A DNA stretch of 64,000 nt from Acholoe squamosa. Taxonomy: Eukaryota > Annelida > Polychaeta > Phyllodocida > Polynoidae. Each line of letters starts with the position of its first letter. The stretch's first letter is position 1. This document shows, in pieces, positions 49,601 through 59,198 of this stretch. The notes beneath the pieces were generated by a model. The model was not told where the DNA came from, ran no database searches, and saw only the letters and a list, made by a program, of their open reading frames with translations. A program made the translations under genes and the position numbers. Where the stretch lies: NCBI GenBank assembly GCA_949317995.1, contig OX439039.1, positions 51,326,785 to 51,390,784 of the forward strand, written 5' to 3'.

Positions 49601-51745
49601 GCATGAGGTGAATCTAGTCAATTTTCTATTGCCCTTTCTATTCACATGACATTCTATTAAATGAAACCATGATAAACATGGGATTTGAGGACATTTGTCA
49701 CAACAATTGATTATAACTGTGTGCAGATAGTCCAGTCAAAGGTAGTGCTGCTACCTGGTGTGGATTCAACATCCAAGTATCTAAACATATTAATGTTTAA
49801 ATCTAAACACCTATTATTCAACTGTCTCAACTCTAAACATCTAAACATGTTTAGCATAAATGTTTATGTAGTTAGAATAAAAGTCTTCATTTCCTAAATG
49901 TGTAGTCAATGAGACACCTAACTGACATGTATGTTTAGGTTTTAAACATGTTTAGACCTAAACATGTTTAAAATCTAAACACCATTTTTGCAGTGTATCG
50001 CTTGGAGGAATTCTTGTGTTTTAGAATACATCATTATTTTCACTTAAATTTAGAATGATATGCATCCATACTTACCTCCCTGTAGTACCCTGATTCTGCC
50101 ACTATAGCATATGAGTCGGCCTCACAAGGCCTGGGTCTCAAGGAATCTATAGGCTAAGAATATTTGAGTCCCACTGCTGTGTATATAATAGCAGTGCTTC
50201 AACAGAAGCTGTACAAATTACATTATACATTTACCTACTTTCAATTCAATTACCACAACAGGTATATAGTTCATCATACCGCCACGAGTCCTACATGTGC
50301 ATACCTGAACGTGTTTATCTTTAATTTGCTGTGACATACATAGACCTTAATGTAGGCTCCACATCCTGGTGACAGTTCAGTTGGGGCCAAGATCAAACCG
50401 GTACTCAGATGATACCATAATTATATATTTTAGGATGAAGTCAGAGAAAAGCACGTCAACGACATTCTTGATGAGATAAGGTCACACATATAGCATCTCA
50501 CACTATATACACTAACCAGAGCGGAAAGTCCAATCACAGTTACTATAGATATACCCATAGATGGGACCTCATTGACTAAGGCAGGCAATAATTCTCTTTG
50601 ATGTCTGCAGTTACAGAGGGATACATAGAGTACTAAGGTTGCAAGGTGAGGTGCGAAGACTTAAGCTTAATGGGGAGAACTCGAGTAAAAAGAGGGTTCT
50701 AAGTTTAACTTCTGGTAGCTCAATTTCTGTCCTATACTCAGCATAGAGGTTCCTAAGTAAATAGACATTGCTGTCACTTTTGGGTCTCTCAGGGTCATAC
50801 ATAACCTAAAGGCAAGGTCGTGTCTGTTTGGTGAATATGTGATTCTATACACACAACTCAAACAGGTAAAAGTATCCTCCGGTGTCAGACTTCTAGACCG
50901 GTTTTCAGGTGGCTTCATTGTTCAAATACAGCAATAGAATACAAAACTTCCTCAAGGACCACAGGGCCTTTCCTTTCCTGTCCAATTAGAGGGCCTTTAG
51001 ACAAGATTCACATGTTTCTGGGATGGATTATTGCCTGTACCCCACACGTTTCATCATTTGGGTTCTGGTCATGTTATCATTGTCGGGGATGCTTCGGCCC
51101 CCGGGGAGTTTGTCAATCCGAGCTTGTATGTTGTTGTTGTTGTTGAAATATTTTATTTGGCTATAACTGTCGTAACAATGTATGCTTTTCATAGTTGTAC
51201 ACAAAATAATGTTCACTATCTGGGATCGGTTATGAATAAAAGTGCATTCCTTCATCTCGGAGCAGACAATCGAATTCTTTTCACTTCTACATTCTATTAA
51301 AAATGAAAGTATCACTTTTTTTACACGGTACACTCGGTATGAGGGACTTCTGACGTTATATGAAACAGCTTGATGTCTGATAGTATTTGCTCTCAATTCA
51401 CAACGGAGCTATTATCATCAATCAATATGATATTTTATCAAGTATATCAATGCGGATTTCGGCCCCAGACAGGCAATGAAGCTGGCAAGAATAATATGGG
51501 TAGAAACTTCATTTTTGATTGTGTCTTTTTCCAATCATAGACCAAGGGAACAAAAATAGTCTACCCATGAGTTATCATAATTGTGGTAAATGGTTAAAAT
51601 ATGGGTTACATTTCACTGCATATTGAATGGAAACTTGGAGCATAGGTTAAATAGGTAGATATATAAGGTTCTTACCGTCCTGCGCGTTGACTAGCACACA
51701 CAACAGGGTGGCCACAACGACCCCTGGAGTCGGGTATGACCACAT
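41949..51745 (-). CDS. Collagen-EGF transmembrane protein of unrecognised family, nine exons
   Basis: Exons 51,745-51,676; 47,374-47,236; 46,557-46,419; 45,859-45,643; 44,771-44,523; 44,238-44,116; 43,644-43,519; 42,881-42,759 and 42,352-41,949 join without a frame break: 1,590 nt, 529 residues plus stop. Order: signal peptide (1 to about 21, cut likely after VNA), a cysteine-free region with two N-glycosylation sequons (24-188), 26 Gly-X-Y triplets with an RGD (189-271), two calcium-binding EGF modules (272-354), a third with only four cysteines (355-395), a Ser/Ala-rich stalk, one membrane helix (426-444) and a polar tail (445-529). It is probably a trimeric type I cell-surface protein binding matrix or integrin. 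CCBE1 also has EGF and collagen parts, but in the opposite order and without a membrane helix. An extra exon inside the 4.3 kb intron 1 cannot be excluded. Confidence 0.8.
42759..42881 (-). CDS. Collagen/EGF gene exon 8: truncated EGF module
   Basis: Acceptor attctgcag, donor gtgagtac, phase 1 both sides. It begins [16 protein letters not shown] and contains SYGSYRC, so the calcium-binding start and the first four cysteines are kept. The last disulfide pair of a normal six-cysteine module is missing, replaced by [15 protein letters not shown] leading into the stalk. Confidence 0.88.
43277..43348 (+). tRNA. tRNA-Pro-like gene with a UGA anticodon, probable pseudogene
   Basis: 72 bases give a closed seven-pair acceptor stem (GGCTCGT with ACGAGCC), a perfect T arm (GTCCCGGGTTCAAATCCCGG) and an intact B box, typical of tRNA-Pro. 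The anticodon loop reads TTTGAGT, so the anticodon is UGA (Ser codon UCA) instead of UGG. The anticodon stem contains two G-U pairs, and the D arm reads TTGGTGTAGGGG. It lies antisense in an intron of the collagen/EGF gene. It could be a relic, a SINE head or a mischarging variant. Confidence 0.65.
43519..43644 (-). CDS. Collagen/EGF gene exon 7: second calcium-binding EGF
   Basis: Acceptor ttccctgtag, donor gtaaggac, phase 1-1. [27 protein letters not shown] and RPGFALTNN give six cysteines plus the D-I-D-E and Asn-aromatic calcium-binding signature. The domain matches its exon exactly. Confidence 0.93.
44116..44238 (-). CDS. Collagen/EGF gene exon 6: first calcium-binding EGF
   Basis: Acceptor catgtacag, donor gtaaagac, phase 1-1. 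[26 protein letters not shown] and [13 protein letters not shown] form a complete calcium-binding EGF module like those of fibrillins and nidogens. Confidence 0.93.
44523..44771 (-). CDS. Collagen/EGF gene exon 5: 26 Gly-X-Y triplets with RGD
   Basis: Acceptor ccattgcag, donor gtaagaaac, phase 1-1. The repeat runs without interruption from [16 protein letters not shown] to GEPGTPGQN. Many Y positions are Pro, favouring hydroxylation and a stable triple helix, so the protein should trimerise. GDRGDTGP contains RGD across two triplets, a possible integrin site. At 249 bases the exon is not a multiple of the 54-base unit of fibrillar collagens. Confidence 0.93.
45165..45260. repeat. Dispersed repeat also found at 8,085-8,200
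   Basis: CCAATCAGCAATGGAGCATT then AAGCCGACATTGGCCCAATG and ATCCTTGCTACCTG match the 8.1 kb copy in the same orientation. It lies in intron 4 of the collagen/EGF gene. Confidence 0.8.
45643..45859 (-). CDS. Collagen/EGF gene exon 4: end of the N-terminal region
   Basis: Acceptor tcatttcttag, donor gtgggtat, phases 0 and 1. 72 codons, no cysteine, alternating hydrophobic and polar residues ([37 protein letters not shown]) suggesting beta strands, and one N-glycosylation sequon (NIT). The donor choice is fixed by frame: one leftover C makes Arg with the collagen exon. Confidence 0.82.
45996..46217. mobile_element. CCCAGCAAATTG element, short copy (222 bp)
   Basis: Exact 16-base terminal inverted repeats: CCCAGCAAATTGTCGT and ACGACAATTTGCTGGG. 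The ends and about 100 bases on each side match the 1.5 kb element at 57,558-59,056, but the tandem repeats between are absent. It sits in intron 3 of the collagen/EGF gene. Confidence 0.9.
46419..46557 (-). CDS. Collagen/EGF gene exon 3: N-terminal region, middle
   Basis: Acceptor ttgctttccag, donor gtgagtca, phases 2 and 0. 46 whole codons plus a shared Ser: [39 protein letters not shown]. No cysteine. The acceptor lies only about 50 bases downstream (in transcript order) of a long (TA)n tract. Confidence 0.78.
46610..46692. repeat. (TA)41 microsatellite beside a splice acceptor
   Basis: An uninterrupted TA run of about 83 bases in intron 2 of the collagen/EGF gene, covering the usual upstream edge of the branch-point zone of exon 3. 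Open frames across it are spurious. Confidence 0.97.
47236..47374 (-). CDS. Collagen/EGF gene exon 2: start of the N-terminal region
   Basis: Acceptor attgtttcag, donor gtaaccat, phases 1 and 2. Encodes [20 protein letters not shown], a sequon (NRT), an Arg-rich segment ([10 protein letters not shown]) and [14 protein letters not shown]. The Arg-rich segment could be a proteolytic or heparin-binding site. No family recognised. Confidence 0.75.
48698..49995. mobile_element. CACTGCAA transposon, copy 2 (1,298 bp)
   Basis: A perfect 23-base terminal inverted repeat starts CACTGCAAAAATGGTGTTTA, and both ends are flanked by TA. The subterminal DNA is dense in GTTTAGA/TCTAAAC units in both orientations. 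There is no transposase frame. A tRNA-derived SINE at about 49,245-49,505 is nested within, so the transposon is the older insertion. Confidence 0.9.
49245..49505 (-). mobile_element. tRNA-derived SINE nested in the CACTGCAA transposon
   Basis: Read on the minus strand it starts near 49,505 with GGCGTGGCGCAGTCGGTAGC (A box) and continues to GTGGGTTCGGTTCCCGG (B box) at tRNA spacing. A tRNA-unrelated body of about 160 bases follows, with an end (GTTAAAGAACC) like a LINE-derived 3' tail. It is well preserved and CG-rich against its surroundings, suggesting recent insertion. Confidence 0.8.
51676..51745 (-). CDS. Collagen/EGF gene exon 1: start codon and signal peptide
   Basis: The minus-strand ATG opens [23 protein letters not shown], then a donor gtaagaac in phase 1. 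The hydrophobic core [11 protein letters not shown] and small residues before QD form a standard signal peptide. The link to exon 2 across 4.3 kb rests on phase agreement (G plus CG makes Ala) and on the need for a signal sequence before an extracellular protein. Confidence 0.7.
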
Positions 51746-51849
51746 TCTGAAAGATATAAACGAAGAAAACATTATTAATCGACATCGTTACTCAATCAAT
51801 TATGTTCGGTGCTTATTGAATATAATAAGGAAATTCTCCGAGGCATTTT

Positions 51850-52350
51850 CATCTGTAAGTGGAGGCTCCACTATGCGATTTTTGCATAGAATCGCAGCTA
51901 TTCTCATGAAAGTAGACACAAACACAGCTTATATGGTGATATTTGTTATTCTTTCAATGTAGAAATTGAGTGTTGACAGAGCCATTTGTTTATGTGGGGA
52001 AGGGTTTGTGGGTGATCTTGGGCACATTTTTGTTGACAAAAGATGTTTTTGTTTACTAAATCCATTTGGTCTAATGTAAATATTGCAGACTTTCACACTG
52101 TTGAGTCTCTGCAACTCAATATCAAACAGATTTGGTTTTTACAGTACAAGACCCTGCGATCTACAAGACTGCTGTGTTGTTATTTGATATATCTTGCTGT
52201 GTTGCTGTGTGCGTCTTTATAAAATTATGCTGACCCCCCACCCAATCACAGAGTCTATGCAGGTGCAGGTTAGTTTGTAAATATGGCACACAAGGAGAGA
52301 GATCACCCATGTTTTGATCCCTGAAATCTCATGTTTACATTTTTGAATCA
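51850..52350 (-). repeat. Dispersed repeat, copy B (inverted copy of 28,385-28,855)
   Basis: Begins at GTGGAGGCTCCAC and carries, in reverse order and complement, the blocks listed for copy A, ending near CATGTTTACATTTTTGAATC. It lies about 100 bases upstream of the collagen/EGF start codon, so it may overlap that gene's promoter. Confidence 0.85.
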
Positions 52351-55300
52351 CATATTTACAGTATAGGAATGTCAACACCCTATACCTTAGGCACTATAGG
52401 GATAAGATTTCATGAGGGTCCCAGCAATAGTTCCCTTTTTCGGGGTTCTTTGAAACCCCTATACTTCTCCAGTATATTCATAATAATTCTTCCATGCACG
52501 AGTTGCAACACTTTTTCAGATAGATTGTGTTTATCACGTGAACCCTATTAAACTTTGTTCACTGAAAAGAATAAATCCCAATGTTTTGACATAGTATGCT
52601 TCCTGCAATGCTGCCCTAGGCCTTAAACAGTGGCCTGGAATTTATGCCTTTATGTGGTGAGTTCATATTTGAAAGGAATGTTCAGCTCAAGGCGAATACG
52701 TTCTGGGTAATTGTGCGATAATTGTATGTTATACTCTAAATGTTCATAAATCATGCAATCTAAAGGATATGCAAAAGGACAGGAGAATTGAAAATGAAAA
52801 GGCTCGTGCCCGGAGGACAAGATGTTGGTATTTGTGCCAATAATGGACATGGTAAGGCTATAGGCATTGAACCTAAAGTATCTGCTGCAGCATATTCTCA
52901 GTGAGTAATATGAAGCCAGACTAACTCAATAAATTCTATCAAGGTCGGCTAAATCTAATCCTATAATGATTAATTATCATTCAAGGCGTGTCAGATTTAG
53001 GATCCTTTTACCCATCACTCTTTCTATCAATCCATATTATATATACACGGACACCCCCCCCCCCCCATTTCACAATGCTCATATGCCGACTTTGGTAGGG
53101 TAAATTGATAAGATATGTTATATCTGTTATGGTGAAATTTGAATTTGTGGATGTTTCAAAAGTGCTTACAGAATGTTACACAATGCCGACTGTGTTTAAT
53201 CAATAAATACGAGGCCGCGGAAAGAATGCTAGAAGCGCCTCAGAATTGATGTCTGACAGTGCCATCCATGAGTTGGGGCGTCTTTTGACCAAAGAGATGT
53301 ATCAGTTGTGATTAAGGAAGGCACTCATATATAGATACAGTTGAGGGGAAAAATCGTTAACTCAACCAAAATGAATGAGAACACAGAGGCATTGACACAA
53401 TCTCTTTCAAACGCGGAGTAGGTGTGAGGGGTGTTGTTATTATTCCCGTAGGGTGATCTGAAACAAAGACAGCTCCTTAACTGGATGAGATCCGGAGTCG
53501 TTAAGATCAAAGACGTCTCACCACCGCAATTTACTGCATTAACATGGGAAATATCTCTAGGTTGTAGTAAGAGGTGTAGGGGCTACCGTAATACCCAGCG
53601 TATAAAGCGCGAGGATAGAGTCCCAGGGCGTCTTATAGCAAAAGTTGGGGATGCACCTTACAAGTGAGGATATAGAGACTAAAAAACGTACTAAAGAGGT
53701 CAAAACGCCAGCCCCACGTACGTCTTCTAACTGTCTGTCAGGGTTAGGGCTGCGCCTTATATGCCGGGTGAACCTTGTATAGACCTACTCAATATATTTC
53801 GGTAGTGGCTAGGGGGAAAGACAGGTCAGGTCAAGGCTCTTGTCGGTGACAGAGGTGAACCACTTAGATAATTTTCTACATTATTAGGCATTTCAGGTAA
53901 ATTTGATAACTCCTCAGATGTCACATTTGGCATGGTGCCACTAATGAGTCTGAAACCCTAAACCCCACATAGTCTATACATGTAGGTTTACGGATCAGTT
54001 ACTTTTTTATAACAAGCAGTAGCTAACAAAGAATTCAGTTTATTCATCTTGTCAGCTAATTTCCAGACGAATTATTCTAGATTATAACAATGGATACTGA
54101 CAGTGTGTCTCGTTTGCAGAACACATTGTGGTGCTAAACCTAATTGTATCAGGGACACAGTCTCTACAGGTCAAATCTATAACTAATTTAACCCTCCAAA
54201 CACGACTCGAGATTTGAACATTCCCATGAATCGGTAGATTCTTTTGGGGATCACATGTCATGACACATGTAGATTTCCTAAGTTATTCCTAGGAATGAAC
54301 TGCATGGATTCTCAGGGCATTCATAAGTCATGAGACACAAGCTTACATCTCGAGTTATTCCTCCACACTAAACACGTTCTCATGAACCAGTGATTCCTGT
54401 GGGGATCACAAGTTATGACACAAGTTGACTTCCTGAGTTATTCCTGTGAATTAAATGAGTTAATTCTTGTAGCAATCACAAGTCATGTCACAAGTTTACA
54501 TCTCGAGTTATTCCCAGGAATCAGATATGTTTCTTCTTAACAAAACATAAGAATCAAATGTTCTGATGACACGGTGGATACTCGTGGAGAAAACATGAGT
54601 AAACATCTCAAGTTATTCGCGGGAATTGAACAAGTGCATTCCCATGTGGATCACAAGTGATAACACAAGTATCTCGAGTTATCCCCAGTAATAGAACATA
54701 ATGGCCAGGTGAGGGAAACATGCCTCCTGAGGGGAAATGGCTTTTTAAGGTTCAAGTCATGGACTTTAAAATGAGATATCTTGAGCTAAAATATCCCCGG
54801 TAGTCTTTCTGTAATTGCTTGTCAAACATAGGTTGTTGTGTACAACTGAAAATAGGAAATAAGCTCTAAATGCATAATATCCTATCATAAACACTAATAA
54901 TGCAAAAAATACAGTTTTGTAGAAAAATAACCAAAGAAATGTGATTTTTTTTTGTCATAAAATTGGTTCTAGAGGGAATTTTTTAACACTGTTTTCGGTT
55001 TTGGGTTCCTGATGGAATTTAGAAAAAAAAGTTTGTGGCAAAACTTCCCAATTGGAATAGGGGAGTGGTTTCCATGGCAACCAGAAATTGCCTTATCTAC
55101 CAATTTTCTATGTTTCCATGTCAATCAATGTTCCAAAAATAGAACATTTTCAGTGGAGATGGAATGATTTTAAGCATACCACTGGATTCCTTATCAAAAA
55201 TTGGTATTTTTTTTAGCATATTTGCCAGTGTTTTACCCATATACTGCCCCCTGGTGGCCAAAACCAGTACTAACAATACGTATGCATAGCATTGGATGAT

Positions 55301-56369
55301 GGTAGTATGACATTTTCAAGTCGGGTATGAAATGCCCTTATTACAAGAAAAGCCTATTTTGATAGGAAAACATGTTCATATCACAGGGGTATAAATTCAC
55401 ACCGACCCGTGGAGGAAAATCCAATCATAGTCCTAAAACATTGGCAGATTCCATTGGAGGATGCTTCTCACATGCTTTGGTGGACAGATGCTGACGGTAT
55501 GGTTCACTTAATGATGCAAACAAAAGAAAGTATCACCACCATAGTGAGGAGATTTGAGAAGAACAGAAGCACGAAGTGAATCCCTATCCAAACACCTCAC
55601 CAAAAATCTGCCTGAAAATTAACTTCCAAAAAGTAAGATAATTCTTGCGGATCATCTCAAATGTCAGCTCATTAAGACCACATTGGAGATGATACTCCAT
55701 GCATTGGGAAGCATAAAAGTTGAGATGGCCATTTTCCCCTAAGCCATCTAAAAAAGGATTTCGGCTAATTATTCCACACGCAGCCTGCATTTCAAATCGT
55801 ACTGACAAAACAGTGGGGATTATTTTCACTGTGAAAGCTACGTGGCTCCACAAGAAGGAATTTAAACAAATGATGAAACTCATCACAATGTAAGTTCTTG
55901 TGTCTTTTAAAGGTTACATGCCTTTTATTCGTATTTCTAATAATATTGTAAGGGATATTTGGTTTGCTCATTGTATTTCAGCAACGTTCTACTGTTTGTA
56001 AACTTGATGCCTGCAGATTACACTTATAATCTAGGTTTTGTTACAATACACTTTGAACTTAAACTGGAAATTAACGTACGAATTCAGAAAATTACTGTTA
56101 TACATTAAGCCCTAGATTATGCCATGTCCCACACAAACCATACTACATCGTGTTGACAGTGGGAAGGTAATGTGGTGTATTGAGGGCCATTTTCCACCAC
56201 CCGATATGGTACCTCTAACGGCCGACACCTGCACCACACTACCACCTCGGCCGACAGGGCTGCCATAGGGGTCAATGATGGGGCATGGTCTCTGCCGACA
56301 ATAGCAACATCTAAGGGTCTAGTGGCTGATAGATGGGCCATATCTGGTGGTGGAAAACCGCCTAAAGTC
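52351..56369. other. Intergenic with one minisatellite, no gene recognised
   Basis: Includes a C-run at 53,055 and the minisatellite at 54.2-54.7 kb. The stretches 52.4-54.1 and 54.8-56.3 kb show no domain, exon or element I can support. Confidence 0.5.
54190..54690. repeat. Minisatellite, unit about 70-80 bases, about seven copies
   Basis: Units share GGGGATCACAAGT-ATGACACAAGT, then CATCTCGAGTTATTCC and AGGAAT-AA. Variants such as TCTCGAGTTATTCC and TCCTGAGTTATTCC step through the array at 65-80 base intervals. Divergence is moderate. Confidence 0.8.
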
Positions 56370-56458
56370 CATAGTCCACTTGGCCTCTGTTGCGCGATTG
56401 AACCATACATTTCCCATATAAATTTCTCAATTGCGCGACAGAGGCCAAGTGGACTATG
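56370..56458. repeat. 89 base hairpin, CATAGTCCACT family
   Basis: CATAGTCCACTTGGCCTCTG then TTGCGCGATTGA pairs with TCAATTGCGCGACAGAGGCC then AAGTGGACTATG, about 33 pairs with two or three mismatches and a loop of about 22 bases. One arm is found alone at 28,323, which argues for a small foldback transposon, although the size also suits a microRNA precursor. Confidence 0.7.
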
Positions 56459-57400
56459 AATGTTAGGCAGAAATATCAGACATGCTCTACGTGCCTTGAT
56501 GTATACAGTGCATCTGATACACAAGATGTTTTCTGTCATGAAACGAGATGCTATCAATCTCGCAATCTTACCTTATGCCAAACAAGAGGTGAAAGGTCCT
56601 ATTACATGAACATACCAAACAGCAGATATGTGTGGGAGGTAGGAGGATGCAGTGTACCGAGACAGACAGACAGGAAGAAAGAAGGAAGGGCTGTTATATA
56701 GATTGAAGGCACTTCTGGTCTGCTTTCCATAACACCTATAGCTTGACAACCTAGTAAAAAAGATTTGAACTGGGTCCTGGTAGCAATGACCATGAACTCC
56801 TGGCAAGAGTGCTCTTTCTCAGTACACTAATTCAACTGTATAATAACAGTAGTTATTACACGATTTCTGTGATTTTGGGTGCTGTTTCTGGATATTCCCA
56901 TTCGGATACCAGTCGATATTTCACGCCATGATACATGTATCATGACTTTGTATGGCGTGCCTGATATACATGGATGTTAGGCACCCAGTGCCTGTTATCC
57001 ATGGATATCAGGCACACCTTACATGTCATATGTCACATTTTTCATTGCCAGAGGGAGGGTTCTGACCCAAATCCTACTGATTCCAAATCCAACTCCCTAT
57101 GTAGTGCACCACAGGGACTGGCAAGAAACAGAGTGTGTTTTCCTGTATATAGACAATGTACATAGTGAAAAGAAAAAGGGGGTCCTAGGCTAGTTTCCAA
57201 GATGTATAATCTTGAAGTCTGAGTGACTTTGTCATAGGATTACATAGTGTTGGCACAAATGTTTAGAGAAAGATGTCTTAGAGTAACTAAATATCTCTAT
57301 AAATTGACCACAACATAGCTTCTAATGTTACTGGTCCAAAAATAATATTTTGAACATATGGTCCCAGGCATGTTTTAAAGGTTTTTGGAATTTTAAGCAA

Positions 57401-57419
57401 AAAAAAAAAAAAAAAAAAA
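57401..57419. repeat. Poly(A) run
   Basis: About 19 uninterrupted A bases shortly upstream of the tRNA-like block at 57,475. It could be the tail of a retroposed sequence. Confidence 0.6.
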
Positions 57420-57474
57420 TAAATAGTGCTCAGTGGTGTATGTGTAGAGCCTTCAACACTGGGTTCTTACACAT

Positions 57475-57545
57475 GGCCTGGTGGTCTAGTGGTAACATCT
57501 TCAACTTCTGATCCGAAGGTTGGGTGTTCAAACTCAGCCAGGGCC
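57475..57545 (+). pseudogene. tRNA-like SINE head next to the 1.5 kb element
   Basis: GGCCTGGTGGTCTAGTGG (A box) and GGTGTTCAAACTC (B-box-like) at tRNA spacing, with a partly closed acceptor stem (GGCC with GGCC). It ends 12 bases before the CCCAGCAAATTG terminal repeat. After the element's right end, TTGGTGTACTG and GGCTTCGAGTCCC again look like A and B boxes. Confidence 0.6.
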
Positions 57546-57644
57546 AGGCTTTACCTGCCCAGCAAATTGTCGTTATCTGTCGCCATGATTGGTCATCAAT
57601 GGTGACTCCTTTCTGAGTGATAACTCACTGCGTCATCTTTCGCC

Positions 57645-58065
57645 ACTGTGTGTCAGTCTCACATGGCATGGCGATTTATCACAACAGTTGCCAACATGAT
57701 CTCACTCACTGCGTGAGTATGCGCCACCCCTTGTCATCCCTCACAAAGCATGGTAACTTATCACCACCATCGCCAAAATGGATCTAACTCACTGCGTGAG
57801 TATGTGCCACTGCCTGTCAACTCTCAGTCAGAATGGCAACTTTTCACCTGCATTGCCACATGGCTCTCACTCACTGGGTGAGTGTGTATCACTCCTTGTT
57901 AATCTTCTCTCAAAATGGCGACTTATCACCACCATTGCCAACATTGGTCTCACTCAATACGTGAATTTGTGTCACTCCAAGTCAATGCTCTCTGAGGATT
58001 GCATCATCTGTCACTCACTCTCACTCACAGTGGCAACTTATCACCACCATTGCCAAAGTTGTTGA
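57645..58065. repeat. Internal array 1 of the 1.5 kb element
   Basis: Five to six diverged units of about 65-75 bases carry CTCACTCACTGCGTGAGTAT, TGTGCCACT, then ATGGCAACTTATCACCACCA and TTGCCAA. Each unit holds a short palindrome (TCACTGCGTGA). Confidence 0.8.
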
Positions 58066-58436
58066 GACAGCACCACTGTTCAACATGTAGCCTATCTAGG
58101 AAGTGTGGGCATGAAGTATAAGTCCCATACGTATCAAATGTGCTTTGTTTCACACTGATTTCCATGTAATACTTCAGAGTTGAATCAAACAAGATTATAT
58201 AGAGAGAATATCAATTGAATTTAGATAGAGTTATCTCTAAAATGAAAGCAACTATCCATAAACACCTTTTCTCTGGTTACAGGAAAAATACATAGGGGAA
58301 TATCAACATGAACACCTTGTCTGTGGTTAGAGGGAAGATACATATGGCAATACCTTCTCTGGCAAAACATACTTTGATCTGGCAGATGTGAGGCTGCATG
58401 ATTACCAATGTCGATGATCATGAGCTTTTCATCTAA

Positions 58437-58945
58437 CAAGGTGAGTGATCACCAGCGTCGCCATCCCTGGTGAGTCTGAGTGATCACCACTCTCGCCATC
58501 CATGGTGAACCTGCGCTATAACGTGGTGCGCGTTTCATCTAGCGAGGTGAGTGATCACTCGTGTCGCCATCCCTGGTGAGTGTGGGTGATCAAGATCCTC
58601 ACCCTCTGTGGTGAACCTGTGCTATCACGAGGTACGCGTTTTATCTAGCGAAATGACTGATCACAATCCTTGCTATCCGTGGTGAATGTGTATTATGACG
58701 TGGTGTGCGTCTCATCTAGCGAAGTGAGTGATCACTCATGTCGCCATCCCTGGTGAGGATGAGTGATCACTCATGTCGCCATCCCTGGTGAGGATAAGTG
58801 ATCACGATCCTCACCATCCCTGGTGAACATGTGCTATGACGAGGTGTGTGTTTCATCTAGCGAGGTGAGTGATCACCCGCGTCGCCATCCCTGGTGAGTC
58901 TGAGTGATCACCATCCTCGTCATCTGAGGTGAGGCCATGTGATCA
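58437..58945. repeat. Internal array 2 of the 1.5 kb element
   Basis: Higher-order units of about 100-140 bases combine GTGAGTGATCACTCGTGTCG, CCATCCCTGGTGA (often doubled) and TGTGCTATGACGAGGTG, then TTTCATCTAGCGA. The palindrome TGATCA occurs in every subunit. Near-identical subunits at 58,730-58,800 suggest recent expansion. Confidence 0.85.
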
Positions 58946-59198
58946 CCACCATTGCTATTCCTGGTGATCTTGTGCTATAGCGACGTCGTGTTCCATCTAG
59001 CGACATGTGTAAGCCACTTCACACAGGTTGACGAGGAGTCACGACAATTTGCTGGGTGTGTTGACTTGGTGTACTGTTGGGCTACTCACACTACTATGGC
59101 AGGCTTCGAGTCCCATGGGGAGGTGAACGATTTCATTTTCAAATTGAATTTATTGATATTTTATTTATTATTAATATTTTATTGATTTGTAAAAAAAT

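Larger units (their letters stand above)
47375..51675 (-). other. Intron 1 of the collagen/EGF gene (4.3 kb)
   Basis: The intron between the signal-peptide exon and exon 2 contains the 1.3 kb CACTGCAA transposon with its nested SINE. The remaining sequence shows no exon that I could place in phase, though a small phase 1-1 exon could be missed. Confidence 0.6.
57558..59056. mobile_element. CCCAGCAAATTG element, long copy with internal arrays (1,499 bp)
   Basis: The same exact 16-base terminal inverted repeats as the 222 bp copy at 45,996, and the same first and last 100 or so bases (TGGTCATCAATGGTGACTCC; TGTGCTATAGCGACG; CATCTAGCGACATGTG). Between them lie two internal tandem arrays, listed separately. 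No transposase is present. Confidence 0.88.

Noticed and set aside
55584-55886. 100-codon minus-strand frame
   Set aside because: Somewhat protein-like, but no domain, no partner exon and no splice context; chance cannot be excluded.
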